Below the pieces are notes generated by a model. The model searched no databases, was not told the DNA's origin, and saw only the letters and a list, made by a program, of their open reading frames with translations. Positions 36,827-48,294 of a stretch of DNA of 64,000 nucleotides are shown piece by piece. How positions within the stretch are numbered: the first letter of the stretch is position 1; every line of letters starts with the position of its first letter. The stretch is from Pomacea canaliculata (taxonomy: Eukaryota > Mollusca > Gastropoda > Architaenioglossa > Ampullariidae). Made by a program: the position numbers and the translations under genes. Location: positions 39,944,589 through 40,008,588 of the forward strand of contig NC_037591.1 of assembly GCF_003073045.1 (NCBI RefSeq), written 5' to 3'.

Positions 36827-36877
<51 letters not shown>
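36827..36877. repeat. GT microsatellite in gene B intron
   Basis: A perfect GT run of about 50 nt; the homologous run in gene A (16040-16058) is much shorter. Confidence 0.95.
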
Positions 36878-38959
36878 ACAGTGTAGTCCATGGTATCCAG
36901 ATGTAAAAGTCAGAAGTACCTAGGAGTATAACTTTACAGACTGTAACTTTGTGAAGTCAGTAACTTAATTTAATTAAATTAAATTAATGACAAGGTTCCA
37001 TTGAATGTCACAGTAAGCCACCTACTTCATCTTCCTACATCCATCGCGTCAGCGCTGATGGGAAAACTACGAAAATTATTGGAAGCTTTGCGGGAATATT
37101 AAATGACATACACATCTACTCAGAAGAAACTGATCACAATGGTCAGTGACTTCGTCTGTTTCGACAGATTTTCTCAGTGAATGTTTGCTGTCTTTTGATT
37201 TTTTTTTCATCTGTGTGTACTACACATTATTAAAGTAATAATAATCATAAAAGTGCTGTTGTAGGAACATGCTGTCAGTCACATGTTACTTTCCGAATAC
37301 AACTTTCACGCGCTTAACAACTTACCATCTTACCACTGGTTTGAACTGAGCAAGTTTAAAGAATCTTTTAAGTTAAATGTCGTTGAATTTAAGCTCGTTG
37401 TTCTACTGTTTCTCGGCACCGTAAGTTGACATTATTAAGTTTCAATTCATTACATTTTTCTCGAGAGTCACTTCGTTACTCTTATTTATCGCTAATCGCA
37501 GAACTGAATGGATGCGGTAACAACAATGGTGGCTGCGACTACATCTGTATACCTGCACCTGGGAACACCAGCCAATGCTTGTACCCGGATGGTATCTCTC
37601 CAGTCGTCACCACGAAGGCCATTGCCACGCCCAGTACCAACGCTAACACAGTCACTTTTGATGACGTCAGATTCACCACACCCGTCACCAGTGTCACAAC
37701 CACCACTACCAGAGCCACAACCACCACTAACAGACCTACAAGTGATGTCAGCACAGTCTTAACTGCCATCAGCAGAGTCACTGCTGGCCACACTGTGGTC
37801 CCAGATGACGTCCACACAACTACAACTGGCGTCCATGACGTCATGTCAGGCGTCACCAACTTGAGTGGTGGCATCAACACAAATCACGGTAAGCGCTTCA
37901 TGGTATCGAGGAAACTTTAGCTTCATCTTTTCACTAGAGAGAGATAACCAACGAAAGTTAACTTTTAAATCTGACTAGTCACTAGCCCTCTTCTCGTAGT
38001 CATAACAACCCAGACTGTTCGACATTGAAAACGGAAACCCTACAAGTACCTCATGTGTTTGTGGAAGTTTCTCTGCGTTAAAGGATAACAAATATCATTT
38101 TCTTTTAAGGTTCCGAACCTCTTGGCATCAGCACAAGTATCTTCATATTTATCATCGGCTGTGTCATCTACATCCTTACAATTGCTTCATGCGCCACCAT
38201 CATCCTCGTCGTCGTCAAAAAAAAAAACTGTAAGATTGCGACAATTGTTGTAAACCTTTGTGAGCGTCATCAGGCGATGTATAAATCCCACGTTCTTGAT
38301 CACATATGTATGTGTATGCATGTATAGTGTATAAAAGAACGCATCATAAATGTTTGTTCAAATTGTCGAGTTCCCTCTATGCTGTGTGTAGGCGATATCA
38401 GCAAACACGCAATATTGGGCCAAGATTGGCTAAAGCTTGTTACATTGCTCTTTGCCAAGCATCTCCCAAACAAATGCCAGCGTTAGCCAGAGTTCGCAGT
38501 GCGTGTGGGAAGATTGGCAAAGATAGACAAAGCCGTTAACCTGCCGCCATTTTCGACTAAACTATGGCCCCGACATTGAGCCAGTCTTGCCAGTCTTGCC
38601 AGTCTTCCAGTTTGTGCCACGTAAACAGCGCGAAATAAAGTTAATCGCTCGGTTTTTACTGGTGTTAGTTGCGTACGGATCTTCACATTTCGTAGAAAGT
38701 TTTCAAGGTAAAAGTATCAAGATTTTAAATATTTTTCGATCAGTATCTGAAATTTTAACAAAGATGAGCGATTCCTAACTGGAGACTCATCATCTTATAG
38801 AAATGCATCATTAAATTTTTAGGTAAAGAACAACATTTAATAAGACTTTTAAAACTGATTTCTCAAGTAATTAAAGTTCTTTTATAGGAAAATTTCTCTA
38901 GCTTTTTCTAATGATGAAATGTTTTTGTAATATAACATGACTTTTTTTTAATTTCAAAG

Positions 38960-40587
38960 GATGTACCACCTTATCGACATTGTTGACAATGGCAAGAAAT
39001 CAGCAGCGACTGTGCCTGATGAGTGGCTTTTGTTAGGCATCGCAAAGAAATATTTTGGCCTGGATCTGATGGGGATTCAACTTGGGTAAAAAATTATTAG
39101 GAAGCTAGACCTGTTTATTATATGAGTGGCAATGTGTTGATATGAGAGTATGGTTGTTAGTGAATCATTTTAATGAGGATTGGCCTGTTTGTAAAGCACT
39201 CAGCAAATTATTGGAAAAGCGCTGTAGATATGTCCATTATTTTGTTTGTGTATTAAATTCAGTAAATTAACTTTGTTTATAATGAATATAGTGTAATGAC
39301 ATGTCTGTATTTTATTTTATGACATTTTGGTAGCAACATACCGGAGAAGTATGCCTCCTCCAAAAGGCATCAGACGCACATTGAATGGAGAAGCAGCTTC
39401 TGACAGTGCCTTTAGAAAATGAGAACAGTACCAAGAGGGATGTGCTATCAAGATTCAAGTGTCTGATAACTGATCATATCTAGTGTAGTACTCCTACATG
39501 ACCGCTTTAACAAAAATTGTCCTAATTTGTTTTTGTAAAGCCTTGAACAGAGCTAAGGAAAAGTATGTGAGAGGTGTATCATTTTGCTACTTCATTTAAT
39601 ATGCGAATTGTACAATATTAAACATGATTGCTGTATTTTATATCATCCGTTAATCTAAAGACAAAATGCTTATAATAAGAAGAGATTCAAAAATATGTAA
39701 ATTTGTTGAACCTTTCTTCTGTAACCACTAGACAACATATTAATTGATAGCTGTGTTTGTTTTCCAGTTTCAACAGATTTGAGAAAATGAGAAAGGTTGA
39801 GTTCCCCCCAAATCTTACCTGCAGCTCCCCCAGCACCACTGAGAGCCGTGAGAATCCCACAAGTTAATCTCTAGACAGGGATGTTTTTTGTGATCCCTCA
39901 TCCAGGAAAATAGGATCATCTGCTGCTACCAACTGTAAGATTCTCCTTGGACTTCTAGTTAGTAAAAATTGAAAGGGATTAGAAATACTTCTGTTAGCTT
40001 ATTTATTCACCCTGAACCTAACATTATTTTAAATTTATCAACATTAAGTTGTTTTGTTTTTGTTTGTTTTTTCTTAAAAGGGGTCACCATCAGACTGCAT
40101 CAACTTCTTTTACTACACCACCAGCTGTTACTGACTGTAAGATTTTACATACACTTCTAGAGAATTCAAAGACTTTTCAGTGCAAGTTACTTTGTGTTAT
40201 GCATAAAAAGGATTTAGTCTCTTTGTACCTATACATAGTAGATGAGCATTAAGAGTTTTCAGGGGACACTATTTGACCTAATATCTTCTCAGCCACCAGT
40301 GTCAGGGGCATCTTCAGGCTCTTCTATTGATTACATATAAACTGTTTGTATATTGAGAGAATTAGAAGTACCAGATTTTGTTCGTATAAAGAGATTTCTT
40401 TTTATTAAATTTATTTAATTATTTTGTACCTACACTTATCTTAAATATAGATCATTAGTAAGATAATCTTTATTGTTTTTTTTTTCAGGGGTATTCTAAT
40501 CATGCAAATGTTGCCTACGTTTTAGTTTTAAAGACCCTCAAGAAAATGGAGAAAACTTTAGCTGCTGATGAGATTCTGCGGCAATAG
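38960..40587 (+). other. Coding-like pieces inside the insertion
   Basis: Three short pieces look exon-like: 38960-39088 after TTTCAAAG (MYHLIDIVDNGKKSAATVPD, then EWLLLGIAKKYFG), pieces near 39900-40140 that share CTGTAAGATT..ACTTCTAG, and 40490-40587 after TTTTTTTTCAG (YSNHANVAYVLVLKTLKKME, ending at TAG 40585-40587). They do not join into one open frame that I can verify. They could be an eroded host gene or transposon-carried gene. I do not recognise the family. Confidence 0.25.
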
Positions 40588-40789
40588 TGGATTAGCTAGA
40601 TATATTAACATGTTTGCATTTATTATGCTTGTGCGCTTATTTCTTTCAGGAGGGGTGATGTGTGTGTGTGTGTGTGAAAGACAGAGCCCACCTTTAGTGG
40701 TTCATTTGAAAATAAAATGGTTAATGGAACAAATAAAGAAATAAGGAGCAAACAGTAAGGAAGGAGAGTGTCATAAATCTGCAGAGAAA

Positions 40790-41145
40790 GGAGACTAGGC
40801 AGACTAATTCAGAGAAATAATCAGGGCAGGTGCCAGCAAAGAAATTAAAACAGCAAGATCAGTTTGTACTGGATGCCAGAACGGATGGGAAGCTAGTGTA
40901 GAAAACGAAGGAGCAGCTTGGTCCCATTTCCTGGCAGCAGAGTTCTGTACTTTCTGGAGTTTGTGAAGAAGGTATACAGAGCAGCCAGCAAGCAAGGACT
41001 TGTAGTAATCAAGTCTGGATAAAACAAACACACAGACAAGAGTGTTGGTAACGCGCACAGACAGAATGTGACGGATGGCGCTGATCTTACGGAGCACATA
41101 ATAGGAATATAACTGACGGAATTTGTTTTCAAAATGTGTGTACAT
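40790..41145 (-). mobile_element. Decayed non-LTR retrotransposon, C-terminal reverse transcriptase part
   Basis: The minus-strand reading has YSYYVLRKISAIRHILSV, then TLVCVFVLSRLDYYKSLLAG and LHKLQKVQNSAAR. This is the characteristic block downstream of the catalytic core in Jockey/CR1/L2-type LINE reverse transcriptases. The end is frameshifted: SLLAPALII in one frame becomes FAGTCPDYFSEL in the next, the usual family ending. No catalytic core is present, so it is a dead fragment. Confidence 0.75.
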
Positions 41146-42019
41146 TATTTATTTTTATAAATATCTTTCGTTGCCTTCACAAAGATTCTTTCTTCTGCTA
41201 TTCCTTTCTCATTACTTTTTCTGTCACAGATTTCTGTCACAGGCCCTTAGATGACATAGATGACCATTTGTAATGTTGTTTGCCTCCAGGTGAATGAACA
41301 GATAGTAGTATCAGCTGACAATGTACTAGGAGGATGAAGAAACTGCAGTTCAGACACATTTCGTTGCAGTCTGCAATGCCAACGCATTTTTTAATATATA
41401 CAAGAAATATAAAGTATTGAAATTTCAATGACCATTTGACGGAGATCCAAACTACCATGATAATGTATCTTTACTCCTAACTGTGTGTGTAAGTGTCTGT
41501 GTGAGTATGTATGCCTGCCCTTGTGAGCAAAAGAAAAATTTCTGTCTTGGGTCTCCTCGACAGACAATAAAGTCTGATTTGATTTGATTATTTTTGCATA
41601 TCTCATTTCTTGTCTTTTCACGTCCTTTCATGTCTTGTTTCTCATTTCTGCATTCTCATAGCAGGTCCCAGCTACAAAGGTATTGGCTTGCTAGGTGCAT
41701 TTATACTATCGTCATTATCAGTATTGAAAACGCTCATTAATTGTAATCACTCTATATTCTGTTTATTAACAACCGTTGTCTTTTTTAAAACCTGACATAT
41801 GCTACAGCTGCTGATGTTATCAAGCCAACAGTCAACGATCAAACAGGTGGAATGACAACACATTGTCAAGCATATGAATTGAATCATCAATGACCTGTTA
41901 TTGGATAGACTATTTAAATTCTTTAAAGAATTTCTCAATTTGTTGTACGCCTATTTAAATTCTTCACAGGAAATTCTTTTAACGAGTTGCTTTTTATTTG
42001 TTTAGACTTTTCGTGTCGT

Positions 42020-42085
42020 GCATGTTTCTCTGTCTCTCTCTGTCTCTCTCTCTCTGTCTCTGTCTCTCTCTCTCTGTCTCTTCTT
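42020..42085. repeat. CT microsatellite
   Basis: TCTCTG/TCTC repeats correspond to a shorter CT tract at about 19228-19290 in unit A. Confidence 0.9.
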
Positions 42086-42194
42086 CTCACACACATACAC
42101 TACGTCATTGACATACATATATATATTTTTAAAGCAAACCCCAAAAGAAAAATATTTTAAACCTTATTATGACTGATAGGTAATGGTAAGGGAA

Positions 42195-42390
42195 AGCTCG
42201 TCCCCTAACCTTTTTTTCATGAGGGGCTAGAAACCACACTTTTTTCGGGGCCATTTTTATGGAGTCAGGTAGCCATTCCGGCCACCTAGGTCGACTCGGG
42301 GGAAATGAGCGGCGCTACTAGGGTACTGAACCAGCGGGCTCACAGTTTGGACACCAGCGCTCTAACCACTCGGCCATCCGAGACTGGCAA
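42195..42390 (-). mobile_element. tRNA-derived SINE (Ser/Leu-like head)
   Basis: On the minus strand, AGTCTCGGATGGCCGAGTGG starts a tRNA-like head. Box A TGGCCGAGTGGTTAGAGCGC lies at 42357-42376 and box B GGTTCAGTACCC at 42321-42332. A non-tRNA body follows, ending in a T-rich stretch near 42210. The long body and lack of a closed acceptor stem favour a SINE over a tRNA gene. It abuts the end of unit B homology. Confidence 0.7.
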
Positions 42391-42399
42391 GTAAAATAC

Positions 42400-43550
42400 T
42401 CACCATCACAAACACCAACAACAGCATATCAACATAATCTTCGTGTGAGCTCTGCCTTAACGTAAACAATATTAACACGTGTTATTTACACACATGCACC
42501 TTCACAATGAAGTTATATTTAACACAGCGTCACTTATATAACACAACCTAGAGACTTTAATGATGTAATTTATCTGTGAGGCAAAAACAAACTGACGTCA
42601 GAACTTAAAACGTCACAACTTTTCTTACAAAACGATTGACGTCACTTGTGTTTATGCGGATGCTGACCGTCTGCCATCTTCACTCTACTCCTTCAGCTCC
42701 GAGGAGAGTGTCCCAAATTGTTTTCTTTACAAATTGAGTTGTACTCATGTAAGACTCACCTGGATTACCTTCAGTTCGTTTCTACAGTCAGCGTGTTTCA
42801 CTGACGTGTCGATCTTGGGGAAAGCGGTCTTGTGAAAAATGGTGAATGTAAGTTTTCAAGTAAGATTTGTGTCATTTACACGCGACTTCACGTTCTGATG
42901 ACAATAATTGACTGGCTGACCGTGATGTATACTGACACCAAGTCTTTGTTTAAACGTAACAAATCAGATAGAAAGTCTAGACACAACAATAGTTCTACAG
43001 TACAAGTATTAAAAAATTCCATTGTTATTGTTTGTGAAACTGATTTTTTATAAGCTACATTAAAAGCCTTATGGCAACCCTTTCCAAATACAAAAGTCCG
43101 GCGGTGTGATCATTTTATTATACATATTGTAAAAGCAGAGTAAATTTGAAAAAGTATTGATGATAATTTGATAATTCTAGTGTACAAAATGTGAAGAGTT
43201 ATATAGCTCCCATTTTTTAAATTCGTTTCAAACTGCTGCTTCTACCGTCACCACCACCTACAACTACTACCTCTTTCAAACTATTTCTACCACCTACTTT
43301 CTACTCTACTACTAGCAAAGACTGTCTTATATTTAATTATTCTACTGTTTCTACTACTACTGTTTAGATGTCTTAAAGTCTAAAATAAAACAAGCAAACA
43401 AACAAAAACAAAGCCGCCTCTACGAATTCCTTTCCATAAATTCGTTGTTCATAACTACCAGCACAGATACTATAATTCTAAAGCTCTTGCTTCGATCAGA
43501 TTTCTTCCTAAATGATGATGATTCATATACCTCCTCTGACAGAAGAAGCA
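42400..43550. other. Intergenic stretch without a gene
   Basis: A+T-rich sequence with one 73-codon ORF at 42832-43053 that lacks any recognisable motif. Nothing supports a gene. Confidence 0.5.
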
Positions 43551-43721
43551 CACAAAATTAACTCAACAACCAACGGCTGTTACTCCTTTGTCAAACCCAG
43601 CATCTGCATGTCTCATGCATTCAAACGGTAAAAGCACCTGGAAAAAAGAAATCGTCCCTGTCGGGAAAATATTAATATTTTACAAAGATGTGTTAATGTG
43701 CTGTTCTCGTCTTGACCTCGC

Positions 43722-44340
43722 GCAGACTCCATCATCCACCACAAACTGCCCAGCAACACCCCAAGACCCGCTAACCTCTGGGTTGCTCATCGCGGCCTGG
43801 GCACTGCTCATGCTCCTCATCTCGGCCCTCAACCTGCCCCGTGATGTACATCTTCTACGCCACGGACCAGCTGCAAAGCAGCCGCGCCAAGTACATCTTC
43901 ACATGCTCCGTCAGGGCGTTGGTTGTTCACGTGACGCTCGTAACCTCTGTGTTGACCCTTCTTCCAGCGGAGCATGTCAAGGGGAAGGAACCATGAAATG
44001 CGATAGTTATCCCTCTTGATTCGCTGCAGTCAGGTGTAAAGTTGCAGCATGCGGAATTTAGTCCCTATATGTGTTTAGTACCTACAATTTTTTAGTGACT
44101 ACGTTGTTGAGTTTTCACTATTTACTGCCTCCCCCTATTTACAGATGTGCTGCTGGCTTTGATCATCCCGCTAAGAATCAAAGCTGTGGGCTGAGGGGAC
44201 ACCTCTCTCCATACAAGACTGTTTGCCATGGAATCCATACCTGGAACAGGTTCTGATCACAGTCAACCTTTACATAATCCTGTCGATGTCGATGATCAGA
44301 AAGAAGTACATCACCGGGGCTCGGGTACGGCGATGAGGCA
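43722..44340 (+). pseudogene. Decayed coding-like sequence, possible multi-pass membrane protein
   Basis: One frame reads TSGLLIAAWALLMLLISALN to about 43838. A run of four C (CTGCCCCGTG) then shifts frame, and the next frame continues VMYIFYATDQLQSSRAKYIF, TCSVRALVVHVTLVTSVLTL and LPAEHVKGKEP. After TTTACAG (44144) come DVLLALIIPLRIKAVG and later WNPYLEQVLITVNLYIILSM and SMIRKKYITGARVRR to about 44336. Alternating hydrophobic and basic stretches suggest membrane helices. I cannot name a family; the frame breaks could be decay or assembly indels. Confidence 0.3.
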
Positions 44341-44394
44341 AAGGAATTCTAACGAACCAAGCTCCAGATGACGCACATACATAGACAGGTCTAC

Positions 44395-44515
44395 TATGCT
44401 ATAAAGACAGACTCTACAGGACGACAGGAAGTAAAGACAGACTCTACGGACCCTGAAGACAGACTCTACAGGACTACAGGACCTAAAGACAGACTGTAGG
44501 ACCTAACAGGAGATC
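44395..44515 (+). repeat. Short imperfect tandem repeat, AAAGACAGACTCTACAGGAC
   Basis: Four imperfect copies of AAAGACAGACTCTACAGGAC with variable spacers of 10-20 nt. Confidence 0.75.
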
Positions 44516-46034
44516 GTTTGACAAAGTAATGTTCGTTGTAACTAGCAATGATAAGGGGCCTATCGTAAGGGTACTAGGTGCATTTATTCAGCTGTGTCCA
44601 TGTAATCCATGAACCACGATGACAAACATCCTACTTTCCATGGACAGCCATGATTACCGTTGCATACTCTTTCAAACAACACGTGACCAAAGTGTATTCT
44701 ACTCACAAGTAGTAGAGATTTGGATGCTGGACATAGATGATAAGTGCTTAACATTGCAGGTCAACTCCATAGTAGGAAAAGGAAAGGATTTTTTATTTGA
44801 AAGTTTTTTGTTATATTTTATTTTTTCTATTATTATTTATTATTTTTTGTTATTATTAATTTGTTATTTTTAATTCTATGAAGGGAGGTGAAAGTGGTGT
44901 GTTTATAAGATCCGACCTCTGTGTATGCCATCATGACAGTACTGTACCGACAGGGGCCAACCGAAACCAACGTTTCCTGTTCCTCATCTGGATAATCAGT
45001 TTCTTCGCTCTGCCCGGGTACCGCTGCTAGTGGGTACGATACACGTGCGTGTGTGTGTGTGGTCAGTCGATTAGGGAGAAACAGACAGCGGTAAACAGGA
45101 AAGTAAAGTGTCACGGCAGTTATCTGCGTACATTCGCCCCTGATTTCATGTGTTCCGTCCGTCCGTCTGTCTTTCTGTCGTCTGTTCCAGTTTGTCTGTC
45201 TGTTCCTTCATTTGTGTGTATGCTTGTTCTACTGCCTGTCTTTGTCATACAAACTTTGCCAGGTGTCAAAGCACATACACATATATGTTTGTGAGAGGAT
45301 AGACGAGTAGGATGGATGGGACGGATGGACAGATGGATAGATAGAGAATATCAGTAAAACGTTGTCAACAAAAAAAGAGTTAGTTCAGTTCTAGAAGACC
45401 TTAAGAGTTCAAGACAACTTCCACATGCGCACACTGTATGCCCTTTACCAAAAGTGGCTCACAGTGACAAAATAGCTAGCTTGAGTGACTGACGTGTGCA
45501 CCTGCACCAAGGGAACGTGTGAAAGACGGGGGCGGAAAACCATCTAAGAACTGCTGAAACTGCAGGTGAACAACCGGAGTTCATGACCCGAGTTCCAGAC
45601 GCCTTTAGATATGTGTCTGAGCTCCATCGGGAACACTCCTCGGGTCTACTCCACGAGTTCATCGTGCCGGGATTTATATCTTACCCATCTCAGCCATGGC
45701 TTTTCTTAATTCGCAGTGTAAGTTCTCGTCAACTGTTATCAAACTTTTTGTTGTGTGTTGTTGTTTTTTTGTTTTTTGTTTTGTTGTTTTTTGTTTCTTG
45801 TTTGTTTTGTTTTGTTCGTTGGTTAACACGATTGTTGCTTTATTTCAATATTTTTGCTCAATGTTTGTTTTTTGTAATTCATTACTCTGTCATGGACTCC
45901 AGTTGAAACGAGGAGGATAGAAGATACTAGTCGAGGGGTAAAGTCAGGGGCTATGAGACGCCCTTTGTCTCTCCTAACGTGCTCTTTACTACACCTGGGT
46001 ACGAATTGACGTGATGTGCGTGGAACGCGTGTGC

Positions 46035-46380
46035 AGGCCAAGAAGTCCCGTCGCGCCAGAAGCTGCGAGAAGTGGAGATTGCTGTTCCTCAACAAGGGAC
46101 AGTCGTGCATCCGCATGATCCTGACACTGACCTCTGCACGGCGCTGCTGCACTTGCCCAAGCACATCCCATCATCTACGGCTTCCTGCAGGATACAGCGG
46201 CACCGTAAGTATGTGTGCACCTGAGTGTTGCCTCTAGTGCGGATGCCACGTGGATGGTGCTCGTCAACGGAGAGGCACAGCGACTGTTAGCGAGGATTTT
46301 AGTCTTTATTCAGATTCTTCGGGGTACTGTAAAACTATCCACACTCACGCCGTTGGGAAGTTTTATTGGGCTCTAGGTGC
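46035..46380 (+). pseudogene. Second coding-like patch, possible continuation of the 43.7-kb remnant
   Basis: After GTGTGCAG an open stretch reads KKSRRARSCEKWRLLFLNKG, and a shifted frame contains HPIIYGFLQDTAAP just before donor CACC|GTAAG (46204). After CTCTAG (46239) the frame ADATWMVLVNGEAQRLLARI continues to a stop near 46380. PIIYGF recalls the end of the seventh helix of rhodopsin-like receptors, but the frames do not join cleanly. Function is not assignable. Confidence 0.2.
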
Positions 46381-46899
46381 AAACATTGGGTGTAACACAA
46401 GTGTCCGAGAAGTTGCCGTCCTCACTAGTTTCGCCCAGCTCTCCACACTTCATTTTCACCACAAAATCAACATTTCGCTATGGCAGTACCGTTTGATGGG
46501 ATCATATCACACGAGTGGGGCTTCAGTCAATTTAAACATCAGTAGTGTAGTCAGTATTTTAAATGATCGCCACTTTCACATTCAAAATTCACAATCCTCA
46601 CCAAAAATCCTGATCCTCCTTGCCTCCACTAAACTAAGCCTCGTCTCCTGTAGAGAGCTACACATGACAACGACACACTTCAGCCCTGACGCACCAGGCG
46701 CTCTCCTACACTGTTAGTCGTCTAACTAATCTTCAACAGAACTCCGCCAGACCTTCAATCTCTGCGTCAAGGTAAGGGCATGGTGGTTCCAGTAGACATC
46801 GTTGGACATGGTAACTGAATTGCTAGGATTGCTTATATCCTGGCATGCAATTCTGAGTGTAACTACGTGGAATTAGCGGTTCTTCTGGTGAATACGTCG

Positions 46900-48194
46900 C
46901 GTGCGCGGCGTCTTTTCAAACAACACTCAGCCGCTTTCCTTCAAAGATGAATCACCCGATCCAGCGTCAACGATCCCAGGCAGCGCCGGGTCTGCAAAAG
47001 CACGAAGAAATAAATCTCAGTCCACCGACCACAAGCTTATCTGTTTCTCGTGGAAGACAGTACCTTATCATTAAAAGTCGCTGTAAATGACAACAAAGAG
47101 GTGACAGCCGCCGTATATGTTGTGCAAGATCAACGAAAAATATGTGATCTTTCTAAAACACCAAGTGGAACTAACAAGAAGCTACAAGACAAGATCAGGG
47201 ATTCACGAATTCCACGACAGAAGTAACCGTTTGAAAACAGCCTTGGCCATTATCCCTTGTTGAAACATTTATACAAACACCGCACCTACCATAACAGCAG
47301 CCCGTGCGTCATAAGGGGTTCTAACCAAGTCAACACTGGTAAGGAGGCTTTGCGTAGACTTTAAATCTCTAGCCATAAGTTTAGTAACTTCTGTGCGAAG
47401 ACAGTCGAAACTCACCTCAAGCACCCCTGTCGGCATCCAGCTTTCCCAAAGCCTTCCCCTCCACAACCCGGGACTCATACAATCCACCACTATGAGATGG
47501 AACATCAGGAAATAACCACTGTGTGTGTTGTGCCACATGTTTGTTTTTTGTGGTGTGTGCTGTGTGGGGTTGTGTGACTAGTACAGACAGAGGCATTTAT
47601 CCTCCTTCGCAGACAACTTACAACAAGAGGTCTAGCCTCTACCAGCACAACGATATTAAGCCGACACCACCCTGACGATTCTTCGGGTTCTTGACTGCAG
47701 AGGATCGGCGAGCAACTGTTTAAAACCACACCGGGCCGCCAGTCACGGTGCCGAGATAACGGCATACCAGACAAGACAATACTATCAGTTTTACACTAGT
47801 AAACGAGTTCAGCCAGTGCTAAGCAAGATGCCTACCGATCCCCACTGTTTTTAGCTTTTCGGGGCCCAACGGGATGTCGGATGTAACTCTACATTCGTGA
47901 ACACAGAGTTTGAAAATGGTCGCTGAATTAATAGTAGTTGATATTATTTCTTGTCGCCTAACATCGCTTAGAAAGAACACAATAAAGATCTATTTAAAAA
48001 AACTCAAAACGTCCATTCGTTGATTCGCAAAAGTCGCATCTGAAGTGAAGATCGCTAATATACTTGATACGATCACACAACACACACCACTGCTTGCCAA
48101 CCGATTGAGCTTGGTGCCCTACGAGCCGGGTAGTGGGGTCAAGCCGCTGCTCGGTAGTGGGCACTCGCCTGGGCCAGGTTGGGCAGCTGACCCT
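46900..48194. other. Unassigned sequence before the scaffold gap
   Basis: A plus-strand reading of about 67 residues ends at TAA near 47226 (AVNDNKEVTAAVYVVQDQRK inside it), and minus-strand ORFs occur at 47269-47774. None has a recognised domain or splice context. The composition is GC-richer than the neighbours and may be transposon-derived. Confidence 0.3.
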
Positions 48195-48294
48195 NNNNNN
48201 NNNNNNNNNNNNNNNNNNNNNNNNNNNNNNNNNNNNNNNNNNNNNNNNNNNNNNNNNNNNNNNNNNNNNNNNNNNNNNNNNNNNNNNNNNNNNN
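48195..48294. other. Scaffold gap of 100 N
   Basis: Exactly 100 N separate two contigs. The fixed length indicates a gap of unknown true size. Open frames that cross the N run are artefacts. The physical relation of genes A and B to D and C depends on this join. Confidence 0.98.

Larger units (their letters stand above)
32350..38229 (+). pseudogene. Receptor B: tandem copy of A with broken propeller exon and lost tail
   Basis: Exons by homology: 32350-32419, 32851-33038, 33257-33410, 34354-34590, 35225-35393, 35722-35856, 36467-36617, 37014-37141, 37502-37888, 38110-38229. All but one keep frame. Exon 6 is 135 nt where A, C and D have 134: an extra T at GACTGTGGGCGCC turns the frame to TAG at 35756-35758, giving 284 residues. 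Exon 7 most likely ends at GACTGGGG|GTTAGA to keep phase 2. TM (TSIFIFIIGCVIYILTIAS, then KKKN) is intact. The tail exon acceptor at 38390-38391 survives, but the sequence after it is foreign. I call it a pseudogene unless the extra T proves to be an assembly error. Confidence 0.7.
38392..41590 (+). mobile_element. 3.2-kb foreign insertion replacing the tail exons of gene B
   Basis: Homology to unit A stops at the base after the tail-exon acceptor (CTGTGTGTAG, 38391) and resumes near 41590. A keeps about 760 nt here with two tail exons; B keeps none of it. The inserted DNA ends in GACAATAAAGTCTGATTTGA plus TTTGATT, resembling a LINE 3' end with a short tandem tail, and includes a minus-strand LINE fragment and plus-strand coding-like pieces. 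I see no clear inverted repeats or target duplication, so insertion plus deletion, or a composite event, is likely. Confidence 0.65.
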
